Source: Dickeya chrysanthemi NCPPB 402 (GTDB lineage: Bacteria > Pseudomonadota > Gammaproteobacteria > Enterobacterales > Enterobacteriaceae). From it: DNA of 49,075 nucleotides. Shown here piece by piece: positions 38,703-47,178 of this stretch; position 1 is the stretch's first letter, and each line of letters begins with the position of its first letter. Position numbers and translations under genes: made by a program. The stretch lies in contig NZ_CM001974.1 in NCBI RefSeq assembly GCF_000406105.1, positions 3,114,881-3,163,955 on the forward strand, in the 5' to 3' direction. The notes beneath the pieces were generated by a model. That model searched no databases. It was not told where the DNA came from and saw only the letters and a list, made by a program, of their open reading frames with translations.

Positions 38703-39101
38703 TCAGCGCGGGTCATGGCAAAGATACTCTGCGATTTCAATCAGATTCAGATCCGGGTCGCGCAGGTAAATCGAGCGGATTTTGCCGGTCGCGCCAGTAC
38801 GCTCCACCGGCCCCTCGATAACCGGCCAGCCGCAACGCTGCACATGCGCCATCACCTGCTCCAGCGGTTCGCTGGCGATAAAGCACAGGTCAAGCGCGCC
38901 GGGTGCCGGCAAATGAGCGTGCGGCGCGAATTCGGCGCCCCTGACATGAATATTGATTTTCTGCCGCCCGAAGCAAAACGCGATGCGGCCATTGCCGAAG
39001 GTTTCCTGCCGCAGTTGCAGCACCTGAGTGTAAAAATGCTGCGTCGCCGCCAGATCCACGCAGGTCAGCACAAGATGGTCAATGTGACTAATCAACAACA
39101 C
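38703..39101 (-). CDS. VOC-family (glyoxalase-like) protein
   Basis: Small metal-fold protein of 132 residues. The start SHIDHLVLTCVDLAATQHFY and the end YLRDPDLNLIEIAEY supply the usual VOC metal ligands, His near the start and Glu near the end, with another His in INIHVRG. The family includes lactoylglutathione lyase-like and dioxygenase-like enzymes. This subgroup is often labelled virulence protein, without a known reaction. Divergent from the LysR regulator, which may control it. Confidence 0.87.
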   Translation of the reverse strand: MLLISHIDHLVLTCVDLAATQHFYTQVLQLRQETFGNGRIAFCFGRQKINIHVRGAEFAPHAHLPAPGALDLCFIASEPLEQVMAHVQRCGWPVIEGPVERTGATGKIRSIYLRDPDLNLIEIAEYLCHDPR

Positions 39102-39251
39102 GTTTCCTGTAATTGAGACAATAGGATGACATCCTAGGCGCAGGCGACGCTTTTGATAATTCCTTAATCGTCAATCACCCTTTCCTGACAGGAAAGGGTC
39201 GCCGGTGTGTTAGGCTGTGGCGTCTTCGCTTTCAAGGACTGTCATCACTCC

Positions 39252-40151
39252 ATGATCAATCCCGCGCATTTTGACCTGCAATCGTTACGCCTGTTTTTGC
39301 AGGTTGCCAAAATCGGCAGCCTGACCAAAACCGCAGCCACCTTCCACATGACGCTGTCAGCCCTGAGCAAACGCATGGCGGAGCTGGAGCGCACCGTTGA
39401 TTGCACGCTGTTCATCCGCATGCCGCGCGGCCTGGCGTTGACCGCAGCGGGAAAAGAGCTGGTGCACCACGCACGTCAGGTGCTGAGCAATGTCGAGCGG
39501 ATGGCGGACGAGATGCAGGATTACGCCGCCGGCGTACGCGGCCATGTGCATATCTGGGCTAATACGTCAGCTATCATCGAATTTCTGCCGCAGGAGCTGG
39601 CGCACTTTCTGCAACGTCATCCGCTGGTTCGCATCAATCTGGAAGAGAAACTGAGCGAAACCGTGGTGACGGCGCTGCTCACCGGGCAGGCCGATATCGG
39701 CATTTTCGCCGACAATGTGCCCTGCTCCGGCGTGGAAAAAATCCCCTACCGGGAAGACCAACTGGTGGTGCTGGTGTCGCCCCGACACCCGCTGGCCGAA
39801 TGCCGGGAAATCACCTTTGCCGATGCGTTGCAGTACGATTTTGTCGGCCTCAACAACGGCAGCTCTTTGCTCAAACTGTTGCAGGACACCGCCGAAGAGC
39901 ACGGAAAAATGCTGCGCCTGCGTATTCAGGTCAGCAGCTTTGACGGCGTGTGCCGCATGATCGAAGCCGGGCTCGGCATCAGCATCCTGCCTGAAGGCGC
40001 GATCCGTCCGGAGATCCTCGGCGTCGGGCTACATGCCATCCGGCTGACCGATGACTGGGCCACCCGCAAGTTATGGCTGGGCATTAAATCCGGCGCGACA
40101 TTACAGCCCGAAGCCGCCAATTTGCTGGCGCACCTACGCCAGCCGGTATGA
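39252..40151 (+). CDS. LysR-family transcriptional regulator
   Basis: Regulator of 299 residues from the chosen start. The winged helix is near the N-terminus (LRLFLQVAKIGSLTKTAATF, then LSALSKRMAELE). A periplasmic-binding-protein-like effector domain follows, with GQADIGIFADNVP and GLGISILPEGAI. The ATG at 39252 fits the usual LysR start; a longer frame opens at 39207. It is divergent from the VOC and TSUP genes by about 150 bases, the classical arrangement for a LysR regulator and its targets. Confidence 0.88.
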   Translation: MINPAHFDLQSLRLFLQVAKIGSLTKTAATFHMTLSALSKRMAELERTVDCTLFIRMPRGLALTAAGKELVHHARQVLSNVERMADEMQDYAAGVRGHVHIWANTSAIIEFLPQELAHFLQRHPLVRINLEEKLSETVVTALLTGQADIGIFADNVPCSGVEKIPYREDQLVVLVSPRHPLAECREITFADALQYDFVGLNNGSSLLKLLQDTAEEHGKMLRLRIQVSSFDGVCRMIEAGLGISILPEGAIRPEILGVGLHAIRLTDDWATRKLWLGIKSGATLQPEAANLLAHLRQPV

Positions 40152-40221
40152 ACACACATCAATGACGGCAAACGCCCGCCATCACCGTGCGGCGCTTAAA
40201 CGATAGATGATTCATGGCTGT

Positions 40222-41298
40222 TCATCGCTGATTGGCGGCCGCCGGCCAACGCAGCTCGAACAAAGCGCCGCCGGAGGGCGCAGGGCAACAACTCGCCTGC
40301 CCGCCGTGCGCCTGCGCAATCGCCTGCACCACCGCCAGCCCCAACCCACTGCCTTTGCTGTTGCCGGTGCGTGACGGCGCGCCGCGCGCAAACGCCTCAA
40401 AAATCTGATCGGCAAACTGTGGATCGATGCCGGGACCGCTATCCTCGACGCTCAGATACGCCACCCCGCCATCCACACCCGTCCGAACGCATAACGGACC
40501 GGCATCGGCATGTTTTTGCGCATTCTCCAGCAACGCCAGCAGCGCCTGACGAATCCGCACCGGGTCGCATTGCACCACCGGGTCTTCCAGTGCCAGCGAC
40601 AGGCTAAACCCGGCACTTTGCAGCGTGGGTTCGAACGCACTCACCACCGCCGTCACTTCGTCGGACAGGCGGGTCGGCGTCCAGCGCAGTTCCAGATGAC
40701 CACTCTCCGCCAGCCCCACTACCCGCAAATCTTCGATGAGCCGCCCCAGCCCTTCCACCTGCGTCAACAAATTACGAAACAACCCGATATCGGGTTCGAA
40801 TACGCCTTCGGTCAACCCCTGCAACCGGCCGCGTAAAATGGTGACCGGTGTGCGCAACTCATGCGCGATGGCGGCATTCCAGAACGCCCGCTCTTGCGCC
40901 ATACGTTCCAGCCGCTCCGCCATGGTATTAAAGTCACGCACCAGCAATGCCGCCTCACCCAACGAGTAGTCGTCGGTTTCGGCGCGTGCGTTCAGTTCGC
41001 CTTCGGCGATTTGGCGCAGGCTGTGCGCCACCGAATTTAGCGGCACCAGAATGCGGCGGGCCAGGCGAATCGCCAGCACCACGGCGATCACCAACGCCAG
41101 TAAGGTGGTTCCGACCATCCAGAACCACTCTACCGTCGTCGGCATCCATTGATCGCTCGGCGACAGGCTTTCCGGCGAAATCGCCAACATAAATGCATAG
41201 AAAATATAGGAGCCGACCACCATCAGCAGCGTGATGGACAGCGCCAGCAGCGTCATGGAACGCATAATTTGTCGGCTTAAACTGCCGGTATGCGTCAT
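40222..41298 (-). CDS. AdeS/BaeS-like sensor histidine kinase
   Basis: Membrane sensor of 358 residues. Two spans (about 13-38 and 58-82) enclose a short periplasmic loop of roughly 25 residues. HAMP follows, then the H-box AIAHELRTPVTILRGRLQGL with the phospho-His, N-box LENAQKHADAG, G1 EDSGPGID and G2 GLGLAVVQAIAQAHGG. VEGLGRLIEDLRVVGLAESG after the H-box is strongly AdeS-like. It overlaps the response regulator by 4 bases. It probably senses envelope stress or drugs and controls the divergent RND pump. Confidence 0.92.
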   Translation of the reverse strand: MTHTGSLSRQIMRSMTLLALSITLLMVVGSYIFYAFMLAISPESLSPSDQWMPTTVEWFWMVGTTLLALVIAVVLAIRLARRILVPLNSVAHSLRQIAEGELNARAETDDYSLGEAALLVRDFNTMAERLERMAQERAFWNAAIAHELRTPVTILRGRLQGLTEGVFEPDIGLFRNLLTQVEGLGRLIEDLRVVGLAESGHLELRWTPTRLSDEVTAVVSAFEPTLQSAGFSLSLALEDPVVQCDPVRIRQALLALLENAQKHADAGPLCVRTGVDGGVAYLSVEDSGPGIDPQFADQIFEAFARGAPSRTGNSKGSGLGLAVVQAIAQAHGGQASCCPAPSGGALFELRWPAAANQR

Positions 41299-42044
41299 GA
41301 CGTTTCACCGAGTCGGTAACCGACGCCGCGCACACTGGACGGCACGCCGTTCAGCCCCAGCCGTTCCAGCTTCTTACGCAGTTTGCTGATGTGGCTGTCC
41401 ACCGTACGCTCCAGCGAATCCCCTTCCGGCAGGCAGGAGACCAGCAGCGCTTCACGGCTGAACACCCGGCGCGGCGCACGCGCCATATGAGCAAGCAGCC
41501 GGAACTCGGTCAGCGTCAGATCCAGCGTTCGGCTGACGCCCTCATAGTCCACCACCACCTCGTGGCTTTCCAGATCGATTTGGAAAATACCGGTCCGCAG
41601 GAAACGCGGCGGCTGGCGTTCGGCGCGCAACCCGGCACGGCGCAGCACCGCCTGTACCCGCGCCACCACTTCAGCGGGATTAAACGGTTTCACCACGTAA
41701 TCGTCGGCGCCAATTCGCAAGCCCATCAGCTTGTCGATGTCCTGATCCAGCGCCGTCAGCATGATAACCGGGGTATCGCCGCGCAGGCGAATCCCCGACA
41801 GCACCTGCCAGCCATCGACCAGCGGCATCTGCACATCCAGCAGCACCAGATCCGGTTTCATGGAGAGATGAAGCTCCAGCGCCTGACGGCCGTCGGCGGC
41901 GTGCAGGGTGCGTAAACCACTACGTGTCAGGTAAGCGCGAAGAATCTCGGCAATTTCCGGCTCATCTTCGGCGATAAGCACCAACCCATGGATATCGTCA
42001 ACCATCGGCATGGATTGCGAATGAACAGTCATCGAACGACTCAT
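41295..42044 (-). CDS. AdeR-like OmpR-family response regulator
   Basis: About 249 residues from 42044; an open frame extends to 42113. The receiver domain has the acidic pair in IAEDEPEI, the phosphoacceptor Asp in LVLLDVQMPLVDGWQVL and the Lys in VVKPFNP. The segment PVIMLTALDQDIDKLMGLRI is a near copy of AdeR. The C-terminal winged helix ends LERTVDSHISKLRKKLE, then RGVGYRL. Start choice is uncertain because no site upstream is strong. The regulator is divergent from the pump genes, as adeRS is from adeAB. Confidence 0.92.
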   Translation of the reverse strand: MSRSMTVHSQSMPMVDDIHGLVLIAEDEPEIAEILRAYLTRSGLRTLHAADGRQALELHLSMKPDLVLLDVQMPLVDGWQVLSGIRLRGDTPVIMLTALDQDIDKLMGLRIGADDYVVKPFNPAEVVARVQAVLRRAGLRAERQPPRFLRTGIFQIDLESHEVVVDYEGVSRTLDLTLTEFRLLAHMARAPRRVFSREALLVSCLPEGDSLERTVDSHISKLRKKLERLGLNGVPSSVRGVGYRLGETS

Positions 42045-42165
42045 AGTAAAAAATGCAGGGCCTCCATCATATCTCCATCTTTCTCCAACGAAAACCGCAT
42101 ACAGCAGGTGCACACTGCCGCAGTCTGGCCTCCCTATGGCCGGTAAGCAGGGATTACGACATCAT

Positions 42166-43329
42166 ATGAATAGCAAGAAATCACACCCATACCCGATTGC
42201 CTGGGCGTTGCCGGCGCTGGTCGGCATGTTACTGACCGGCTGCGACCACCCCGATGTGCCGGTCGAATCGCCGCCGCCGACAGTCACCGTCATGACCGCT
42301 GCGCCGGTGTCCATGACCCTGACCGACGATCTGCCCGGCCGGGTGGCGGCGGTGCGCACGGCGGAAATCCGCCCACAGGTAGGCGGTATCGTCCAGCGTC
42401 GGTTGTTTGAACAGGGCGCCGAAATCCGTGCCGGACAACCGTTATTCCAGATTAACCCCGCGCCGTTCAAGGCTGATGTCGATACCGCCGGCGCGGCGCT
42501 GCAACGCGCCCGGTCGGTGCTGAACCGGGCGCAGATTCAGGTCACGCGCCTCAAACCGCTGCTCAGCACCGGCGCCATCAGCCAGCAAACCTATGACGAT
42601 GCGATAGCACAACGCGACCAGGCCGCCGCCGATGTGGCGCAGACACGCGCCACGCTGGCGCGCCGCCAGCTTGACCTGACCTTCGCTACCGTCGAGTCGC
42701 CGATTGCCGGACGCATCGATCAGGCGCTGATCACCGAAGGCGCGCTGGTCAGCACCAACGACAGCACCCCGCTGGCACGGGTCCAGCAGATAGACCAGGT
42801 GTATGTCGATGTGCGCCTGCCGGCCTCTTCGCTGGAGCAACTGCGCGACATGCTGAGCAAGCGCGCCAGCGGCAGTGACGGCGTACCGGCGGAGATTCTG
42901 CGCAGCGACGGCCAGCCCTACCCGATGTCGGCGCGTATTCTGTTTTCCGGCGTGAATGTGGATACCGGCACCGGCGACGTGCTGCTGCGCATTCTGGTGG
43001 ATAACCCGCAACGCCAACTGCTGCCGGGGATGTTCGTGCGCGCGCGCGTCCCGCTCGGTCGCCACGACAACGCCCTGCTGGTGCCGCAACAAGCGGTGAT
43101 GCGCATCGCAGGCGAGGCCAAAATCTGGGTGATCGACGACCGCAACAACGCCCATGCCGTTACGGTGGAAACGGGCGAGCTGGTCAACCGCCAGTATCGC
43201 ATCCGCACCGGGCTCAACGTCGGCCAACAGGTGGTTGTCGAAGGCGGCGAACGACTGAGCGACGAGGCCAGGGTGGCAACCCAGCACGGGAAAATGGTGC
43301 CGTCCGCCACTGACGCAGCACCACGCTAA
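42166..43329 (+). CDS. AdeA/AcrA-like RND membrane fusion lipoprotein
   Basis: Periplasmic adaptor of about 387 residues. The lipoprotein signal ends in the lipobox LLTGC, so the mature protein is anchored through Cys. TAEIRPQVGGIVQRRLFEQG starts the barrel-sandwich, an alpha hairpin follows, and SPIAGRIDQALITEGALVS completes it. INVDTGTGDVLLRI and NPQRQLLPGMFVRAR are family hallmarks. The start at 42166 is preferred over 42136 because it gives a normal signal peptide. It bridges the RND pump to an outer-membrane channel, probably TolC. Confidence 0.92.
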   Translation: MNSKKSHPYPIAWALPALVGMLLTGCDHPDVPVESPPPTVTVMTAAPVSMTLTDDLPGRVAAVRTAEIRPQVGGIVQRRLFEQGAEIRAGQPLFQINPAPFKADVDTAGAALQRARSVLNRAQIQVTRLKPLLSTGAISQQTYDDAIAQRDQAAADVAQTRATLARRQLDLTFATVESPIAGRIDQALITEGALVSTNDSTPLARVQQIDQVYVDVRLPASSLEQLRDMLSKRASGSDGVPAEILRSDGQPYPMSARILFSGVNVDTGTGDVLLRILVDNPQRQLLPGMFVRARVPLGRHDNALLVPQQAVMRIAGEAKIWVIDDRNNAHAVTVETGELVNRQYRIRTGLNVGQQVVVEGGERLSDEARVATQHGKMVPSATDAAPR

Positions 43330-43349
43330 CCGCAAAGGAATTCCGTACC

Positions 43350-46300
43350 ATGCCGCAATTCTTTATCCATCGCCCGGTGTTTGCCTGGGTGATCGCCTTA
43401 TTCATCGTGCTACTGGGAACCCTCGCCATTCCCCAGTTGCCGATCGCCCGTTACCCGTCGGTGGCGCCGCCGACGGTGACCATCACCGCGTTGTATCCCG
43501 GTTCAACGCCCCAAACCATGAATGATGCGGTCGTCGGGTTGATCGAACGCGAGCTGTCCAGCGTCAAAAACCTGCTTTATTTCGAATCGTCGGTGGATAC
43601 CTCCGGTTTGGCGCAAATCAACGTGACCTTCAAGCCGGGGACCGACCCGGAGCTGGCGCAGGTCGACGTACAAAACCGCATTAAATCGATCGAACCCCGG
43701 CTGCCGCAAACGGTCAGGCAAAACGGTTTGCAGGTGGAATCCGCTGCATCGGGCTTTCTGATGCTGGTCAGCCTGACGTCCGATAACGGGCGCTACGATC
43801 AGGTGGCGCTCAGCGACTACATGGCGCGCAGCATCGTCGAGGAGCTACGCCGGGTTGACGGCGTCGGCCGTGTCCAGTTGTTCGGTGCCGAACAGGCAAT
43901 GCGTATCTGGGTCGACCCGAACAAGCTGCTGTCCTACGGTCTGACCATGAATGACCTGTCGACCGCCATCACCCAGCAAAATGTGCAAATCGCCCCTGGC
44001 CGGGTCGGCGATGCGCCTATTTTACCGGGGCAGCGGGTGACGATTCCGTTGACGGTGCAAGGGCAACTGGCAACCCCGCAACAATTCGCCGCCATTGTAC
44101 TGCGCGCCCGGGAAGACGGCTCACGGGTGACGCTGGCCGATGTGGCGCGGGTTGAGCTGGGCGCGCAATCGTACGGTTTTTCCGTACGTGAAAACGGCAA
44201 GGACGCCACCGCCGCCGCTATTCAACTGGCGCCGGGCGCCAATGCGGTGCGTACCGCCGCCGCGATCGTGCAACGTATGGCCGAACTGAAACCGTCCATG
44301 CCCGCCGGGATAGGGTATTCGCTGCCGTTCAACACCGCACCGTTCGTTAAAATCTCCATCGAGCAGGTAGTCAGAACGCTGATTGAGGCGATGGTGTTGG
44401 TGTTTCTGGTGATGTACCTGTTTCTGCAAAATGTGCGTTATACCCTGATCCCGGCGATTGTTGCGCCCATCGCCCTGCTCGGCACCTTCACGGTAATGCT
44501 GGCGGCCGGGTTCTCCATCAATGTGCTGACCATGTTCGGTATGGTGCTGGCGATCGGCATCATCGTGGATGACGCCATCGTGGTGGTGGAAAACGTTGAG
44601 CGACTGATGGCGCAGGAACGGCTGTCGCCCAAAGCGGCGACCACCCAGGCGATGAAGGAGATCACCGGCGCGATCATCGGCATCACGCTGGTACTGTCGG
44701 CGGTGTTTATCCCTATGGCGTTTGCCAGCGGTTCGGTGGGGGTAATTTACCGGCAATTCACCCTGTCGATGGCGGTCTCGATCCTGTTCTCGGCGTTTCT
44801 GGCGCTGACGCTGACGCCGGCATTGTGCGCCACGCTGCTCACACCGGTCGCCGACGGTCATCATGAGAAACGTGGTTTCTTCGGTGGTTTTAACCGTCGC
44901 TTCGAGCGACTCACGCAGCATTACGCCGCCGGCACCCGCGTGCTGCTGCGCCGCTCCGGCGGCATGTTGCTGTTGTTTGCCGCGCTGACCGGCGCGCTGG
45001 CATGGGTACTGCGGGAATTACCGTCCGACTTTCTGCCGCAAGAGGATCAGGGGTACTTTATGACCTCGATCCAACTGCCGTCGGACGCTACCGAAGCGCG
45101 CACGCTGGAGGTAGTGAAAACCTACGAGCAGTACATCGCTTCTCGTCCCGGCATCCAGTCCAACATGTCGATCCTCGGTTTCGGTTTTTCCGGCTCCGGC
45201 CCGAATGCCGCGATCGCCTTCACCACGCTGAAGGACTGGTCGGCACGCAACGGCGCCACCACACAGAACGAAGTGGCGCTGGCGCAACAGGCGATGTCGT
45301 CGATTCGCGAAGGCACCGCCATGACGCTGATGCCGCCCGCGATCGATGAGCTGGGCACCTCGTCGGGTTTCAGCCTGCGCCTGCAAGACCGTACCGGTCA
45401 GGGTTATAACGCGCTCAAGGCAGCGGAAGCCACGTTGCTGACGCTGGCGGCGCAAAGCCGCATCGTCACCGGCGTCTACCCGGATGGTCTGCCGCCCGGC
45501 AGCACGGTGCGGTTAAATATCGATCGCCAAAAGGCAGAGGCGCTCGGCGTGCCGTTCAGCACCCTCAGCGATACGCTGTCTGCCGCCATCGGTTCGCTGT
45601 ACGTGAACGACTTCCCGAACGCCGGCCGTATGCAACAGGTGATCATTCAGGCTGATGCGCCGGCGCGTATGCAACTGGATGATGTGCTCAAACTGTATGT
45701 ACGCAACAACGCAGGCGGCATGGTATCGCTGAAGGAAGTGGTGACGCCGGTGTGGAGCGATACCCCGTTGCAGTTGACGCGTTATCAGGGCTTTCTGGCC
45801 GTACGGATTTCCGGCAGCGCCGCACCGGGCGTCTCCAGCGGTGAGGCGATGGCGGAAATGGAGCGGCTGGCGGCGCAACTGCCGCCGGGCTTTACCGTCG
45901 CCTGGACCGGGCAATCGCTACAGGAACGGCAATCCGCCGCACAAGCGCCGATGTTGCTGCTGCTGTCGATGGTGGTGGTGTTTCTGGTGCTGGCGGCGCT
46001 GTATGAAAGCTGGTCGATTCCGCTGTCGGTGATGCTGGTGGTGCCGCTGGGGCTGCTCGGCGCGGTGCTGGCGGTCACCCTGCGCGGCATGCCGAACGAC
46101 GTGTTCTTCAAAGTGGGGCTGATTACCGTTATCGGCTTATCCGCCAAGAATGCCATTCTGATCGTCGAGTTCGCCAGGCAACTGCACGCCCAAGGCCAAA
46201 CGCTGACAGAGGCTGCCGTTACGGCGGCGCGCCTGCGCCTGCGGCCGATCCTGATGACGTCGCTGGCGTTTGCGCTCGGGGTGGTGCCGCTGATGCTGGC

Positions 46301-46484
46301 CTCCGGCGCCAGCGCGGAAACCCAGCACGCCATCGGCACCGGCGTGTTCGGCGGTATGGTCAGCGCCACGGTGCTGGCGGTGTTTTTCGTACCGGTGTTT
46401 TTTGTGACGGTGATGCGGATACAAGAGCGCTACAACCACTGGCGTGAAAAACGCCGGACAACACACGTAAACGCCCCACACTAA
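43350..46484 (+). CDS. AdeB/AcrB-like RND multidrug efflux transporter
   Basis: Proton-driven efflux pump of 1044 residues, HAE1 class. It opens with MPQFFIHRPVFAWVIALFIV. The proton-relay aspartates lie in GIIVDDAIVVVENVE (near 405) and the relay Lys in GLSAKNAILIVEFA (near 930). Twelve spans and two large periplasmic loops are present. It starts 20 bases after the adaptor, behind AAAGGAATTCC. No outer-membrane factor gene follows. Likely substrates are drugs, dyes and plant antimicrobials; which ones is not deducible. Confidence 0.95.
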   Translation: MPQFFIHRPVFAWVIALFIVLLGTLAIPQLPIARYPSVAPPTVTITALYPGSTPQTMNDAVVGLIERELSSVKNLLYFESSVDTSGLAQINVTFKPGTDPELAQVDVQNRIKSIEPRLPQTVRQNGLQVESAASGFLMLVSLTSDNGRYDQVALSDYMARSIVEELRRVDGVGRVQLFGAEQAMRIWVDPNKLLSYGLTMNDLSTAITQQNVQIAPGRVGDAPILPGQRVTIPLTVQGQLATPQQFAAIVLRAREDGSRVTLADVARVELGAQSYGFSVRENGKDATAAAIQLAPGANAVRTAAAIVQRMAELKPSMPAGIGYSLPFNTAPFVKISIEQVVRTLIEAMVLVFLVMYLFLQNVRYTLIPAIVAPIALLGTFTVMLAAGFSINVLTMFGMVLAIGIIVDDAIVVVENVERLMAQERLSPKAATTQAMKEITGAIIGITLVLSAVFIPMAFASGSVGVIYRQFTLSMAVSILFSAFLALTLTPALCATLLTPVADGHHEKRGFFGGFNRRFERLTQHYAAGTRVLLRRSGGMLLLFAALTGALAWVLRELPSDFLPQEDQGYFMTSIQLPSDATEARTLEVVKTYEQYIASRPGIQSNMSILGFGFSGSGPNAAIAFTTLKDWSARNGATTQNEVALAQQAMSSIREGTAMTLMPPAIDELGTSSGFSLRLQDRTGQGYNALKAAEATLLTLAAQSRIVTGVYPDGLPPGSTVRLNIDRQKAEALGVPFSTLSDTLSAAIGSLYVNDFPNAGRMQQVIIQADAPARMQLDDVLKLYVRNNAGGMVSLKEVVTPVWSDTPLQLTRYQGFLAVRISGSAAPGVSSGEAMAEMERLAAQLPPGFTVAWTGQSLQERQSAAQAPMLLLLSMVVVFLVLAALYESWSIPLSVMLVVPLGLLGAVLAVTLRGMPNDVFFKVGLITVIGLSAKNAILIVEFARQLHAQGQTLTEAAVTAARLRLRPILMTSLAFALGVVPLMLASGASAETQHAIGTGVFGGMVSATVLAVFFVPVFFVTVMRIQERYNHWREKRRTTHVNAPH

Positions 46485-46491
46485 CCCCACC

Positions 46492-46533
46492 AGAGCGGCG
46501 ACAGGCTGGAAAGCGACGGCTCGTCGCCGCTCT
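46492..46533 (+). terminator. Hairpin downstream of RND pump operon
   Basis: A perfect 11-bp inverted repeat, agagcggcgac (46492-46502) and gtcgccgctct (46523-46533), starts 8 bases after the pump gene stop. The loop is 20 bases and no T-run follows, so it may be a weak or Rho-assisted terminator. Confidence 0.6.
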
Positions 46534-47178
46534 CATTGTGCGGTTATCCCATCACGCCATGACCGCCAGGTACGATTCTTGTATGTTTAAAGCAGAATCA
46601 GGGTGAACCTATACTTATCCTGTATTTTTACTGATGCTGCAGCACGATAATAACCATCCAGGGATTAATAAGCCCGATGGGAACTCTATGCGCAGCATCA
46701 CTTTCAGCTATAGCCTGAACAATTGCCTGACGCATCAAAAAGCCTGTACCAGCAGTAGGAACAATCGTGAACTTCCGCTTCACGCCCTGAGACATTCCCT
46801 GCTAACCCTGTCTGCTTCGTGCATAGCTATGAACATATTCCGAAAATTAATTCCAATTAGATCATGTACCTATAGCTCAGCGTTATTGTCTCCTTGCACA
46901 AAAAAGTTATAAATTCAAAAGAATTTAATGAGTAACAAGTTCTATTCGCTGCTGCAAAATATCAACATAACTAATTGATTTAAAAGTATTTAATCTTTAA
47001 TTACAAGTAATTCGACTATTTTGCTATATGTTTTGGGGGAACATTTGGATGTGCAGAACGATGCGGTAGAAGAATATTTATTTTTATGACAATTCAATTA
47101 TTATGATATGCAAGTGTAGTGAAGGGCAATTTTTGCCTAATCGTTATATTTCTATAAATGGCTCAGGACAGCAACATC
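46534..47178. other. AT-rich spacer before the DUF262 gene
   Basis: About 640 bases without a convincing gene. Base composition falls sharply toward AT from about 46900. A 92-codon frame (46634-46912) has no recognisable family or good ribosome site. The change in composition marks the left edge of a probable acquired segment. Confidence 0.5.

Noticed and set aside
46634..46912. Open frame of 92 codons after the RND pump
   Set aside because: No recognisable family, poor ribosome site and unusual composition; treated as noncoding.
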